Source: Parabacteroides hominis (GTDB lineage Bacteria > Bacteroidota > Bacteroidia > Bacteroidales > Tannerellaceae). Taken from it: a stretch of 39,427 nt of DNA. The stretch covers positions 1 through 39,427 of the forward strand of contig NZ_JACOOJ010000043.1 of NCBI RefSeq assembly GCF_014287585.1. Direction: 5' to 3'. A program made the position numbers and the translations under genes. The first letter of the stretch is position 1. Each line of letters begins with the position of its first letter. Below, in pieces: positions 1 through 8,100 of this stretch. The notes beneath the pieces were generated by a model. That model ran no database searches. It was given only the letters and a program-made list of their open reading frames with translations, and had not been told where the DNA came from.

Positions 1-143
1 AATATTCACTGAGAACGGATAATTTGAATGTCTCGCTGAACATTCTTCTGGGCTTTCTTTTTTTCATTTCTATACTTTTGTAAGACCCAAAAGGTGTCAA
101 GCTATTTCAGTACAAGACACAAGTTTTATTCCAAAAAAATACG

Positions 144-151
144 TATGTTTG
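144..151 (+). promoter_or_regulatory. Probable -7 promoter box for the hydrogenase operon
   Basis: TATGTTTG matches the Bacteroidetes -7 consensus TAnnTTTG and lies about 45 nt before the first start codon. A second match, TACTTTTG, is at 73-80. No clear TTTG -33 box is seen 19-21 nt upstream of either. The weak inverted repeat GAATGT/ACATTC at 26-45, followed by a T-rich run, could be the end of an upstream transcript. I see no gene in 1-196. Confidence 0.45.
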
Positions 152-196
152 CGATATGCCTTTTAGAGCGTATTATACCTTAAAATAGTGTAGACC

Positions 197-595
197 ATGA
201 ATAAAGTGAAAACATTGGATGATCTTCGGAAGATGCGTGAAACCTTGCGCTCGACCCTGGATATAAGAGAAAAGAGTAATCATCCTGAACAGATGGTGCA
301 GGTTCGGGTTTCTATGGCAACTTGCGGGATTGCAGCCGGGGCCAAAGAGATTATGAATTATTTCATTGAAGCACTGGATCGTGAAAAAGTAGATGCTTTG
401 GTGACACAAACCGGGTGCATGGGATATTGCTATGCCGAACCGACTGTCGAAGTTACCCTGCCGGGCAAAGAACCTCTTGTTTTCGGACATGTGAAGAAAG
501 CGAAGGTGGATGAAATCATCGACCGGTATATCCGGCACGGGGAACTGCTGGACGATATCATCCCGGTCACTTACACGGCTGTTAAACCGGAATAA
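197..595 (+). CDS. Thioredoxin-like [2Fe-2S] ferredoxin domain protein of the hydrogenase operon
   Basis: A 132-residue soluble protein with a thioredoxin-like [2Fe-2S] fold. The likely cluster cysteines are in ATCGIAAGA (about residue 44) and in TGCMGYC (about 75-79), the same CxxxxC/CxxxC pattern as the N-terminal part of HydB and the NuoE-like HydC. It ends 33 nt before hydB and is first in a tight four-gene set, so it probably shuttles electrons within or towards the bifurcating [FeFe] hydrogenase complex. Similar free ferredoxin-like subunits are common beside this hydrogenase in Bacteroidetes and clostridia. The first visible pattern, CGIAAGA, has only one cysteine, so the fourth ligand is uncertain. 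Confidence 0.85.
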   Translation: MNKVKTLDDLRKMRETLRSTLDIREKSNHPEQMVQVRVSMATCGIAAGAKEIMNYFIEALDREKVDALVTQTGCMGYCYAEPTVEVTLPGKEPLVFGHVKKAKVDEIIDRYIRHGELLDDIIPVTYTAVKPE

Positions 596-628
596 CGAAA
601 ACTTCCTTAAACATTTAATACTTACATA

Positions 629-2422
629 ATGGCACAGTACAGTAGTTATATACTGGTGTGTGGCGGTACCGGCTGCCGTGCATCACAGAGCGAACTTATA
701 CTTCAAAATCTGAAAGAGGCCGTCGAACAACATGGGTTACAGGAAACCGTCCAAGTGATCCGTACCGGTTGTTTCGGCTTTTGTGAAAAAGGGCCGGTGG
801 TTAAAATGGTCCCGGACAATACATTTTATGTCCAAGTGAAACCGACGGATGCCGAAGATATAGTCCGGGAACACCTGGTGAAAGGGCGAAAGGTGGAACG
901 GCTCCTTTACGTCAACCCCAAAACGAATGAGCAAGTACCGGATTCCAAACATATCGATTTCTACAAAAAACAGCTTCGCATTGCCTTGCGTAATTGTGGT
1001 TTTATCAATCCTGAAAATATTGACGAATACATCGCACGTGACGGTTATGTCGCTTTAGGAAAAGCGTTGACCGAAATGACACCGGAGTCTGTGATCAAAG
1101 AAATCATGGACAGTGGCTTGCGCGGCAGGGGAGGGGGCGGTTTCCCGACCGGACTGAAATGGCAGATAACCCGTAAGGTGCAAGCTCCACAGAAATATGT
1201 CGTCTGCAATGCGGACGAAGGTGATCCGGGGGCATTTATGGACCGCTCCATCCTCGAAGGCGACCCGCATTCGATCGTGGAGGCGATGGCGATCAACGGA
1301 TATTGCACCGGGGCGACAAAAGGTCTTGTGTATATTCGTGCTGAATATCCTCTGGCAGTAGAGAGATTGAAGACTGCGATCCGGCAGGCGAAAGAATATG
1401 GCCTGTTAGGTGAAAATATCTTCGGGACGGATTTCTCCTTCGATATCGAAATTCGGTACGGGGCAGGCGCTTTCGTCTGTGGTGAAGAGACTGCTTTGAT
1501 CCATAGTATGGAGGGACTTCGCGGAGAGGCGACCGTTAAGCCGCCGTTTCCCAGCGAACAGGGTTATAAAGGTTGTCCTACCAATGTAAATAATGTGGAA
1601 ACGTATGCGAATGTGCCGGTTATCCTCCTGAAAGGAGCAGAGTGGTTCAGTAGCATAGGTACGGAAAAAAGTAAAGGAACGAAAGTGTTTGCCCTGGCAG
1701 GCAAAGTCAATAATGTCGGACTGATTGAAGTCCCGATGGGGACGACGTTGCGTGAAGTGATCTTTGGCATCGGCGGAGGCATCAAGGATGGAAAGAAGTT
1801 TAAGGCTGTGCAGACAGGAGGGCCTTCGGGTGGCTGCCTGACCGAGAAACATCTGGATTTGCCGATCGATTATGACAATCTTTTGGCTGCCGGTTCGATG
1901 ATGGGATCGGGCGGCATGATTGTGATGGACGAAGACGATTGCATGGTGGCTATGGCCAAATTCTATCTGGATTTCACGGTCGAGGAATCGTGTGGCAAAT
2001 GTGCTCCCTGCCGGATTGGCAACAAGCGCTTGCACGAGATGTTGCAAAAGATTACGTCCGGCAACGGAACGATCGAGGATCTGAACCGGCTCCGCAACTT
2101 GGCCGGCGTGATTAAAGACACCGCCTTGTGCGGCCTGGGACAGACATCGCCCAACCCGGTTTTGTCTACGATGGATAACTTCTATGATGAATATCTGGCC
2201 CACGTGAAGGAAAAACGTTGTCCGTCTCATCAATGTCGCGAACTGACGCAATATTTTATCAATCCGGAGAAATGCAAAGGATGTACGCTTTGTGCACGGA
2301 TGTGTCCGGTGAATGCGATCACGGGAGACAAGAAAGTTCCGCATGTGATCGATCCGCAGACTTGTATCCGGTGCGGTTCATGTATAGAGAGATGTAAGTT
2401 CGGTGCCATTTATGTGCACTAA
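629..2422 (+). CDS. hydB: NADH-linked hydrogenase flavoprotein subunit HydB (NuoF-like)
   Basis: A 597-residue NuoF-like subunit that binds NAD(H) and FMN and passes electrons to HydA. Domains in order: an N-terminal thioredoxin-like [2Fe-2S] domain (C11, C16, then CFGFC near 48-52); the FMN-binding glycine-rich segment GRGGGGFPTGLKW (about 166-178); the NADH-site motif GAGAFVCGEETAL; a [4Fe-4S] motif ESCGKCAPCRIG; and a C-terminal two-cluster ferredoxin domain (CKGCTLCARMCP and CIRCGSCIERC). The length and the fused N- and C-terminal domains are typical of HydB of trimeric bifurcating hydrogenases rather than plain respiratory NuoF. Only 33 nt separate it from hydA, so co-transcription is likely. 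Bifurcation with ferredoxin is inferred from family knowledge. Confidence 0.93.
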   Translation: MAQYSSYILVCGGTGCRASQSELILQNLKEAVEQHGLQETVQVIRTGCFGFCEKGPVVKMVPDNTFYVQVKPTDAEDIVREHLVKGRKVERLLYVNPKTNEQVPDSKHIDFYKKQLRIALRNCGFINPENIDEYIARDGYVALGKALTEMTPESVIKEIMDSGLRGRGGGGFPTGLKWQITRKVQAPQKYVVCNADEGDPGAFMDRSILEGDPHSIVEAMAINGYCTGATKGLVYIRAEYPLAVERLKTAIRQAKEYGLLGENIFGTDFSFDIEIRYGAGAFVCGEETALIHSMEGLRGEATVKPPFPSEQGYKGCPTNVNNVETYANVPVILLKGAEWFSSIGTEKSKGTKVFALAGKVNNVGLIEVPMGTTLREVIFGIGGGIKDGKKFKAVQTGGPSGGCLTEKHLDLPIDYDNLLAAGSMMGSGGMIVMDEDDCMVAMAKFYLDFTVEESCGKCAPCRIGNKRLHEMLQKITSGNGTIEDLNRLRNLAGVIKDTALCGLGQTSPNPVLSTMDNFYDEYLAHVKEKRCPSHQCRELTQYFINPEKCKGCTLCARMCPVNAITGDKKVPHVIDPQTCIRCGSCIERCKFGAIYVH

Positions 2423-2455
2423 GCAATGGAGAATGGACAATTGACAATTAAATGT
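2423..2455 (+). other. hydB-hydA spacer with a tandem AATGGACA/ATTGACA motif
   Basis: The 33-nt spacer contains AATGGACAATTGACAATTAA, a short degenerate tandem of a 7-8 nt unit. It includes an in-frame ATG at 2426 that would add ten residues to HydA. I treat it as non-coding because the conserved protein begins at the METVKL start at 2456. Confidence 0.4.
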
Positions 2456-4246
2456 ATGGAAACAGTAAAACTTATTATAGATAGAAGACCCGTGGAAGTT
2501 CCCAAAGGAACCACGATCCTGGATGCCGCAAAAGGAATGGGCATCCGCATCCCGACTCTTTGCTACATGAAGTTGGAGGATTTGCACTATGAAAATAATC
2601 CGGGCGCCTGCCGTATCTGCGTAGTCGAAATAGAAGGCCGCCGTAATCTGGCTCCTTCCTGTAAAACGGAGTGCACGGAAGGGATGGTCGTACAGACACA
2701 TAGCCCGCGTGTGATGAATGCCCGGAAAACCGTGATGGAGCTGATACTATCCAACCATCCGGCAGAATGCCTGACTTGCAGCAGTAACGGGCATTGCGAA
2801 TTACAAGCGATCGCCCATGACCTGGGGATACGCGAGATTCGCTATAAAGGCGAGATATCTACTTTCCAGATAGACCGTTCGCCGTCTATCGTGCGCAACA
2901 TGAATAAGTGCATCATGTGCCGCCGTTGCGAGACCATGTGCAATAATATCCAGACCGTCGGAGCTTTGACTGCTGTCAATCGGGGCTTCAACGCCGCCGT
3001 CTCTACGGCTTTCGAGCGGGACATTGCCGGTAGTACGTGTTCCTATTGCGGACAGTGCGTATCGGTTTGTCCGGTGAATGCGTTGAGCGGGCGGAATACG
3101 CAACAGCCCGTATTGGATGCGTTGGCCGACCCGGACAAGATCGTCATCGCCCAGACAGCTCCGGCCGTCCGTACGGCTTTAGGACGCGATTTCGGATATG
3201 AGCCGGGAACGTTGGTGACGGGCAAGATGGTTTCCGCCCTCCGCAGCTTGGGCTTCGATTATGTTTTTGATACGGATTTCGCCGCCGACCTGACCATTAT
3301 GGAAGAGGGAACGGAACTGTTGCAGCGAATCGGGAAATACCTGAAGGGCGATCAAGAAGTGAAAATGCCGTTGATGACGAGTTGTTGTCCGGGTTGGGTC
3401 AGCTTTGTCGAACAGCATTTCCCGGAATTATTAGACAACCTGTCCACGGCAAAGAGCCCGCAGCAGATGTTCGGAGCGATTGCAAAAAGCTATTTTGCCG
3501 AAAAGTTGGGAGTGGACCGGAAGCGGATCGTTGTCGTGTCGATCATGCCTTGCCTGGCAAAGAAATATGAAGCCAGCCGCCCGGAATTTGCGGTCGATGG
3601 CAATCCGGATGTCGATATTTCGATCTATACGCGCGAATTGGCCCGCCTGATCCGCTATGCGAACATAAACTTCACGGAACTGCCGGATAGCGATTTCGAC
3701 CGCCCGTTAGGCGAATCAACAGGAGCCGGCGTTATCTTCGGAACAACCGGAGGCGTGATAGAAGCTGCCTGCCGTACGGCGTACGAGCTATACACGAAAA
3801 AAACTCTTCCTAAAATTGATTTTGAAGAACTCCGCGGGTTGGAAGGTATTCGCAGTGCTACGATAGACTTCGACGGAACACCTATAAAAATAGGGATTGC
3901 CCATGGTTTGGGCAATGCCCGCAAACTGATTGAACAAGTTCAAAACGGCACGTCGCCTTATCATGCTATCGAAGTCATGGCATGTCCGGGCGGTTGTATC
4001 GGCGGCGGCGGCCAACCGTTCCACAGGGGCAGGATGGAGGTGCTGCGCAAACGTGCGGCGGCTCTCTATCAGGAGGATCGTAGCAAGACGCTTCGCAAGA
4101 GCCATGAAAATCCTTATATTCAGGCTCTTTATGCCAATTATCTGGGAGAACCGTGCGGACCGCGTGCCCATGAACTGTTGCATACGCACTATTTCGACCG
4201 TAAGGAAGCCATTAATATGTTTACGCAAGAAAATCAGGAGGGATAA
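2456..4246 (+). CDS. hydA: [FeFe] hydrogenase catalytic subunit HydA (group A, NADH-dependent type)
   Basis: A 596-residue hydrogenase that reversibly reduces protons to H2 at an H-cluster. N-terminal relay: a plant-type [2Fe-2S] domain (GACRICVVE), the His/Cys [4Fe-4S] motif (HPAECLTCSSNGHC), then two [4Fe-4S] clusters (CIMCRRCETMC and CSYCGQCVSVCP). H-cluster motifs: L1 TSCCPGW (residues 308-314), L2 MPCLAKKYEA (from 364) and L3 ACPGGCIGGGGQP (cysteines 510 and 514). A small-subunit-like C-terminal tail includes LGEPCGPRAHELLHTHY. All ligand positions are intact. I chose the start at 2456 over the ATG at 2426, whose extra residues are encoded by a repeat-like spacer. It works with HydB and HydC. 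The maturases HydE, HydF and HydG are not in the window. Confidence 0.95.
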   Translation: METVKLIIDRRPVEVPKGTTILDAAKGMGIRIPTLCYMKLEDLHYENNPGACRICVVEIEGRRNLAPSCKTECTEGMVVQTHSPRVMNARKTVMELILSNHPAECLTCSSNGHCELQAIAHDLGIREIRYKGEISTFQIDRSPSIVRNMNKCIMCRRCETMCNNIQTVGALTAVNRGFNAAVSTAFERDIAGSTCSYCGQCVSVCPVNALSGRNTQQPVLDALADPDKIVIAQTAPAVRTALGRDFGYEPGTLVTGKMVSALRSLGFDYVFDTDFAADLTIMEEGTELLQRIGKYLKGDQEVKMPLMTSCCPGWVSFVEQHFPELLDNLSTAKSPQQMFGAIAKSYFAEKLGVDRKRIVVVSIMPCLAKKYEASRPEFAVDGNPDVDISIYTRELARLIRYANINFTELPDSDFDRPLGESTGAGVIFGTTGGVIEAACRTAYELYTKKTLPKIDFEELRGLEGIRSATIDFDGTPIKIGIAHGLGNARKLIEQVQNGTSPYHAIEVMACPGGCIGGGGQPFHRGRMEVLRKRAAALYQEDRSKTLRKSHENPYIQALYANYLGEPCGPRAHELLHTHYFDRKEAINMFTQENQEG

Positions 4247-4249
4247 ACG

Positions 4250-4747
4250 ATGGATAAGATGAAAATACATTTGATTCAGATAAAGATCAATGAATTGTTG
4301 GCTGTATGTGATGAACATAATAACGATCCGGGAGAGCTGATCAACATATTGCATGCCGCCCAGGGCATATTCGGCTATCTGCCTCGCGAAGTGCAGGAGA
4401 TTATTGCCGGCCGGTTACATATCCCGGTTTCCAGGGTGTACGGGGTTGTCACGTTCTATTCGTTCTTTACCATGACTCCGAAGGGGAAATATCCTATTTC
4501 CGTCTGTCTGGGAACGGCCTGTTATGTACGTGGAGCCGAGAAAGTCTTGGATGAGTTTCAGCGCCAGTTGGAGATCAAAGTCGGAGAGACTACTCCTGAT
4601 GGCCTGTTCTCATTGGATTGTTTACGCTGCGTAGGTGCTTGCGGGCTGGCCCCGGTTGTTACGATTGCCGGAAAAGTCTATGGACGCCTGACGCCGGAGA
4701 AAGTGCGGGATATCCTTTCCGAATACTACCTGTTGGAGCAAGTATAA
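4250..4747 (+). CDS. hydC: NADH-linked hydrogenase subunit HydC (NuoE-like [2Fe-2S] protein)
   Basis: A 165-residue NuoE-family subunit. The N-terminal helical region (ILHAAQGIFGYLP) is followed by the thioredoxin-like [2Fe-2S] domain, with ligands in CLGTACYVRG and CLRCVGACGLAP. It completes the HydA-HydB-HydC unit and starts 3 nt after hydA, so the genes are almost certainly translated from one message. The gene order (ferredoxin-like, hydB, hydA, hydC) puts the NuoE-like subunit last. The transcript probably ends in the hairpin cluster just downstream. Confidence 0.93.
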   Translation: MDKMKIHLIQIKINELLAVCDEHNNDPGELINILHAAQGIFGYLPREVQEIIAGRLHIPVSRVYGVVTFYSFFTMTPKGKYPISVCLGTACYVRGAEKVLDEFQRQLEIKVGETTPDGLFSLDCLRCVGACGLAPVVTIAGKVYGRLTPEKVRDILSEYYLLEQV

Positions 4748-4762
4748 GAGCTATTCGTATTT

Positions 4763-4836
4763 TGTGCCAATGCCGTGACACAACCGTGCCATTGCATTGG
4801 CACAATTGTGTCAAAACGATGGCACGTTCATGCCAT
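4763..4836. repeat. Cluster of nested TGCCA/TGGCA hairpins between convergent genes
   Basis: This 106-bp convergent gap holds several perfect inverted repeats. TGTGCCAATG (4763-4772) pairs with CATTGGCACA (4795-4804). A competing hairpin pairs TGACACAA (4776-4783) with TTGTGTCA (4806-4813) and, inside it, GTGCCA (4786-4791) with TGGCAC (4798-4803). A third hairpin is ATGGCA-CGTTCA-TGCCAT (4819-4836). No long T-run follows in either direction. It may act as a two-way transcription stop or be a REP-like element. Confidence 0.6.
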
Positions 4837-4853
4837 TATACAGGCAATCTTCT

Positions 4854-6290
4854 TTATTCCTTGGTCTCTATATAAACAACATGTGTCTGTAAATATTCCT
4901 CAAGACCATGTTTCCCATCTGCACCGCCGATTCCGGATTTACGCCATCCTGCATGGAAACCTTGCATAGCCTCAAAGTTTTCACGATTGATATATGTTTC
5001 GCCAAACTTCAGCGAGCGCATGATCTTGAATGCGTGGTCCAGGTTTTGCGTATAGACGGAAGAAGTCAATCCATACTCACAGTCATTTGCCCATGCAATC
5101 GCGTCGTTGATATCCGTATATTCGACAACGGGCAGGATAGGACCGAAGGTTTCTTCCCGTATGATATCCATTTCTTGTGTGGCGCAATCCAGCACTGTCG
5201 GTTCGAAGAAATATCCTTTTGTTCCGATCCGATGACCACCGCACAAAAGTTTGGCTCCCTGTTGAACCGCCTTTTCAACTTTTTGCTCCATAGCAGCCAG
5301 GGCATTTGCTTCGATCAGCGGTCCCATATCCAAGTCAGCGATCTCGTTCGGATTACCGACTTTCACCTGCTTCATACCGGCCACAAGTTTTTCCATAAAG
5401 ACATCTTTGATCTTTTTATCTACATAAACTCGTTCCGCACAGTTACATACTTGTCCAGTATTGATAACACGTGAAGCGATAATCGACTTCACCGCCAAAT
5501 CTATATCCGCATCTTCCATCACGATTGCAGGAGCTTTTCCTCCTAATTCCAAAGATACTTTTGTTATATTAGGAGCTGCTGCAGCCATTGTCTGTTGTCC
5601 GGCACTCACACTTCCGGTAAGGCTGACCATGCCGACTTTCGGGTTGGCAGCCAGCTCATGGCCAATCACTGAGCCGCGCCCGTTCACCAAATTGAAAACT
5701 CCGGCCGGCAGACCGGCTTCTTCTACAATTTGTGCAAAAACGTATGCATTTTCAGGTGTAAGCTGACTCGGTTTTACTACGATCGTATTACCGGTAATCA
5801 AAGCTGGGGCTGCTTTACGGGCAACCAGGAAGAAGGGAAAGTTCCAGGGGAGAATACCGGTCGTTACACCAATTGCTTTCTTGAACAGGAATATACTTTC
5901 ACGTGGACGGTCGCTGGGGATGATTTCTCCTTCATACCGGCGAGCCCATCCAGCCATATAATCGATATAATCTGCTGTGAAAAGGACTTCTACATTAGCC
6001 AGACCTTGAGTCTTTCCACCTTCACGAACAATTATATCAGTCAGTTCTTTTTCTCTTTTGCGGATGCCTGCTGCAATTTTAGTCAGATAAGCGGCTCTTT
6101 CTATAGAAGGTGTTCTTTCCCATTGATCCTGAGCTTTTTCTGCTGCATCGATCGCTCTTTTAGCATCTTCGACCGTACCATCCGGCATTAGTGAGATAAC
6201 TTCTTCAGTAGAAGGATTTAATACCTTAATCCATTTTCCAGATTCGTTTTCTATGAATCTGCCATCAATAAACATTTTCAATTCCTTCAT
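4854..6290 (-). CDS. aldA: Lactaldehyde/glycolaldehyde dehydrogenase (AldA-like)
   Basis: A 478-residue cytoplasmic NAD-dependent aldehyde dehydrogenase. It resembles E. coli AldA closely along its length: PSTEEVIS near the N-terminus, TADYIDYMAGWARRYEGEII, GILPWNFPFF, LELGGKAP with the general-base Glu, and GQVCNCAERVY with catalytic Cys282 (equivalent to AldA Cys285). The C-terminal substrate loop FGETYINRENFEAMQGFHAG is the AldA signature. It would oxidise L-lactaldehyde to lactate, as in fucose or rhamnose breakdown, or glycolaldehyde to glycolate. No sugar-isomerase or aldolase genes are adjacent, so the pathway role is inferred. It is a single-gene unit converging on hydC. A weak -7-like TACTTTTA lies upstream, without a clear -33 box. 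Confidence 0.92.
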   Translation of the reverse strand: MKELKMFIDGRFIENESGKWIKVLNPSTEEVISLMPDGTVEDAKRAIDAAEKAQDQWERTPSIERAAYLTKIAAGIRKREKELTDIIVREGGKTQGLANVEVLFTADYIDYMAGWARRYEGEIIPSDRPRESIFLFKKAIGVTTGILPWNFPFFLVARKAAPALITGNTIVVKPSQLTPENAYVFAQIVEEAGLPAGVFNLVNGRGSVIGHELAANPKVGMVSLTGSVSAGQQTMAAAAPNITKVSLELGGKAPAIVMEDADIDLAVKSIIASRVINTGQVCNCAERVYVDKKIKDVFMEKLVAGMKQVKVGNPNEIADLDMGPLIEANALAAMEQKVEKAVQQGAKLLCGGHRIGTKGYFFEPTVLDCATQEMDIIREETFGPILPVVEYTDINDAIAWANDCEYGLTSSVYTQNLDHAFKIMRSLKFGETYINRENFEAMQGFHAGWRKSGIGGADGKHGLEEYLQTHVVYIETKE

Positions 6291-6590
6291 GGTAATATCT
6301 TTTTAGGTTGAAATTTGATTTTAAAAGTACAAGAAAGAAAAGAGGATCATGTTTTAAAAATGATATTAGTTATTTCATAAATGATATATTTCTGTAAGCC
6401 AGGATTATATGACTTCTGACGCATGTCTAAGCTAACCGAAAGATTATTTTTTTTCATTATTTCTGAACCAAACTGGTTTATGCGTTGTTATATGATAAAA
6501 TGAATTAGGAATTGCATCCAAAGAAATTCCTAACATGATTAAGTTAGTAGTATTTGTTTTTTCATATAAGTAGAGTTTGTTATTTGTTTA

Positions 6591-6629
6591 GTCCGTATGT
6601 AACTGTGAAGTTGGATACGGGCTTTTTTT
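6591..6629 (+). terminator. Rho-independent terminator, + strand, no gene upstream
   Basis: GTCCGTAT (6591-6598) pairs with ATACGGGC (6615-6622), with one T-G pair. An inner AACT-GTGA-AGTT helix lies in the loop. Seven T residues follow at 6623-6629. There is no T-run on the opposite strand, so it acts on rightward transcription. Confidence 0.75.
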
Positions 6630-6770
6630 GTGTTCCTTATATAACCAATCCCATGCCTTAGATGTTTACTTTAGATAATGACGATTATGTTTAATAAGAT
6701 TATTGGAGTTCTATTGAAACCTCCTACATTCAGCAAAAAACCGGTTTCTACTCTCCATTAAAAAAGTTCC

Positions 6771-6808
6771 TTAAAATAAAAAAGGAGCTCTCTAATCCAG
6801 AGAACTCC
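6771..6808 (-). terminator. Terminator of the gyrA-TPR operon
   Basis: GGAGCTCTCT (6784-6793) and AGAGAACTCC (6799-6808) form a 9-of-10 bp stem with the loop AATCC. On the minus strand it is followed by a T-rich run (complement of 6771-6783). It starts 25 nt after the stop codon of the TPR gene. Confidence 0.8.
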
Positions 6809-6832
6809 CTTTTATTTATAAATCTTATTCGA

Positions 6833-8059
6833 TTATTTATTCATTTCAGCTTCGATTGCTTCCAGTTCCGGACCCATGTTCAGATTGTAATAGATACCTC
6901 TCAATGCGATCATGTATTCCATTACGTCTGGTTTAGCTTCATGAGCTTGTTTGAAATACGGAAGAGCTTGTTTGAACAAGTCTTTAGCGATATTCAGTTC
7001 TTCCTGATATTTCTTACTATCATTGATCATGTTTGCTTCACTCTGTTTGTTTACTCCCTGGTTGTAATATACACGGCCCAAGTTAGAAAGAGCATCCGTC
7101 AGATTAGGATCTTTTTCCAAAGCGAGTTTGAAATACTTTTCTGCATTAGCATAATCTTTCAACCCTGTTTCATAAACACGGCCCATTACATTGTAAAGAT
7201 TTGCATCGTTGGGATTCTTCTGGATAGCAGTATTCAAATATTCCATAGCTTTTTCATTTCTATTGGAATAAATATAAGTATTGATCAAGCTCATCAGATA
7301 AAATTGTTCATCCGGGAATTTAGCCAAACCTTCTTCCAGTGTCTTTTCCAACATCAAGGAATCTTGAGCAGTTCTTGCTTCTCCATATTCGTGGCAAAGA
7401 TACTGATAAACGTCATTCTGACGATATTCTGTGTTCTTTGCACGTTCCAAAGCCGAGATAGCTAACTTTGAGTCACCTGTCAAAGAGGCAGCTGCAGCTG
7501 CATAGAACTGGACAGTCATGAATGTAGAGTCTTTTTCAGCAGTCTGAGTTCCTGCAAACATTGGCAGTTCAGATATTTCTACATACTGGTTGAAGAAATC
7601 GTATGCTTTCTTATACTCTTGCTTATCGAAATAATATGCACCGCCATTGAACAGGTATACATGGTTTGCACTCAAGATACTTTTGATATCTTTTGTGTAT
7701 TTAGGTTTTACTTTACCTTTTTCATTAGGCAACTGATCCAGTTCGTAGGCTTTCTGGAAATAAGGTAAAATGCCATACAAGGCTTCGTACATAACCGGTT
7801 CGTTAGGTTGCTGTCCCAAGATTTGTTTAGCTCTTTCGGCGTTAAACTGTTGATCTTCAATAAAACCTGCTACATACCAAGTTTTAGCGTCGTCTTTAGT
7901 TTCCGGATTTTCCAATGCACCTTTGATCAAGGTTTTGGCTTCTCCAAAATCTGCGTTACTGCTTTTCGCAATACTCTGTGCCTCGTTCACAGCTTTTTTC
8001 TGTGCGAAAGAGGCAGATGCTGCAACACATAGTGCAACTGTTAATAATACTCGTTTCAT
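6833..8059 (-). CDS. Secreted or periplasmic tetratricopeptide-repeat protein
   Basis: A 408-residue protein with a Sec signal peptide (MKRVLLTVALCVAASASFAQ, cleavage near residue 19-20), so it is probably periplasmic. The rest is helical. Clear TPR units lie at about 230-385, for example NPNDANLYNVMGRVYETGL followed by a repeat ending in DPNLTDALSNLGRVYYNQG. TPR arrays are protein-interaction scaffolds and the partner is unknown. It starts 41 nt after gyrA on the same strand and ends at a strong terminator, so it is probably the second gene of a gyrA operon. The link to gyrase is probably positional rather than functional. Confidence 0.85.
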   Translation of the reverse strand: MKRVLLTVALCVAASASFAQKKAVNEAQSIAKSSNADFGEAKTLIKGALENPETKDDAKTWYVAGFIEDQQFNAERAKQILGQQPNEPVMYEALYGILPYFQKAYELDQLPNEKGKVKPKYTKDIKSILSANHVYLFNGGAYYFDKQEYKKAYDFFNQYVEISELPMFAGTQTAEKDSTFMTVQFYAAAAASLTGDSKLAISALERAKNTEYRQNDVYQYLCHEYGEARTAQDSLMLEKTLEEGLAKFPDEQFYLMSLINTYIYSNRNEKAMEYLNTAIQKNPNDANLYNVMGRVYETGLKDYANAEKYFKLALEKDPNLTDALSNLGRVYYNQGVNKQSEANMINDSKKYQEELNIAKDLFKQALPYFKQAHEAKPDVMEYMIALRGIYYNLNMGPELEAIEAEMNK

Positions 8060-8100
8060 TTGTGATAGTGATTTGAGATTAATATTTCTATTTGTTTAAA

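Larger units (their letters stand above)
6291..6832. other. 542-bp intergenic region with an orphan terminator; possible small RNA
   Basis: No credible protein gene is seen on either strand. The region holds three + strand hairpins: AACCA-AAC-TGGTT (6466-6478); TTAGGAATT/AATTCCTAA (6505-6513 and 6525-6533, perfect 9 bp); and a terminator at 6591-6629. A 12-codon ORF starts at 6535 but is not supported. The right end carries the terminator of the leftward TPR gene. The strand-specific terminator with no gene in front of it suggests a non-coding transcript of up to about 170 nt. Confidence 0.4.

Noticed and set aside
1406..2344. Long open frame on the minus strand inside hydB
   Set aside because: It is a shadow of the hydB reading frame, with no recognisable domain and an improbable Arg/His-rich composition.
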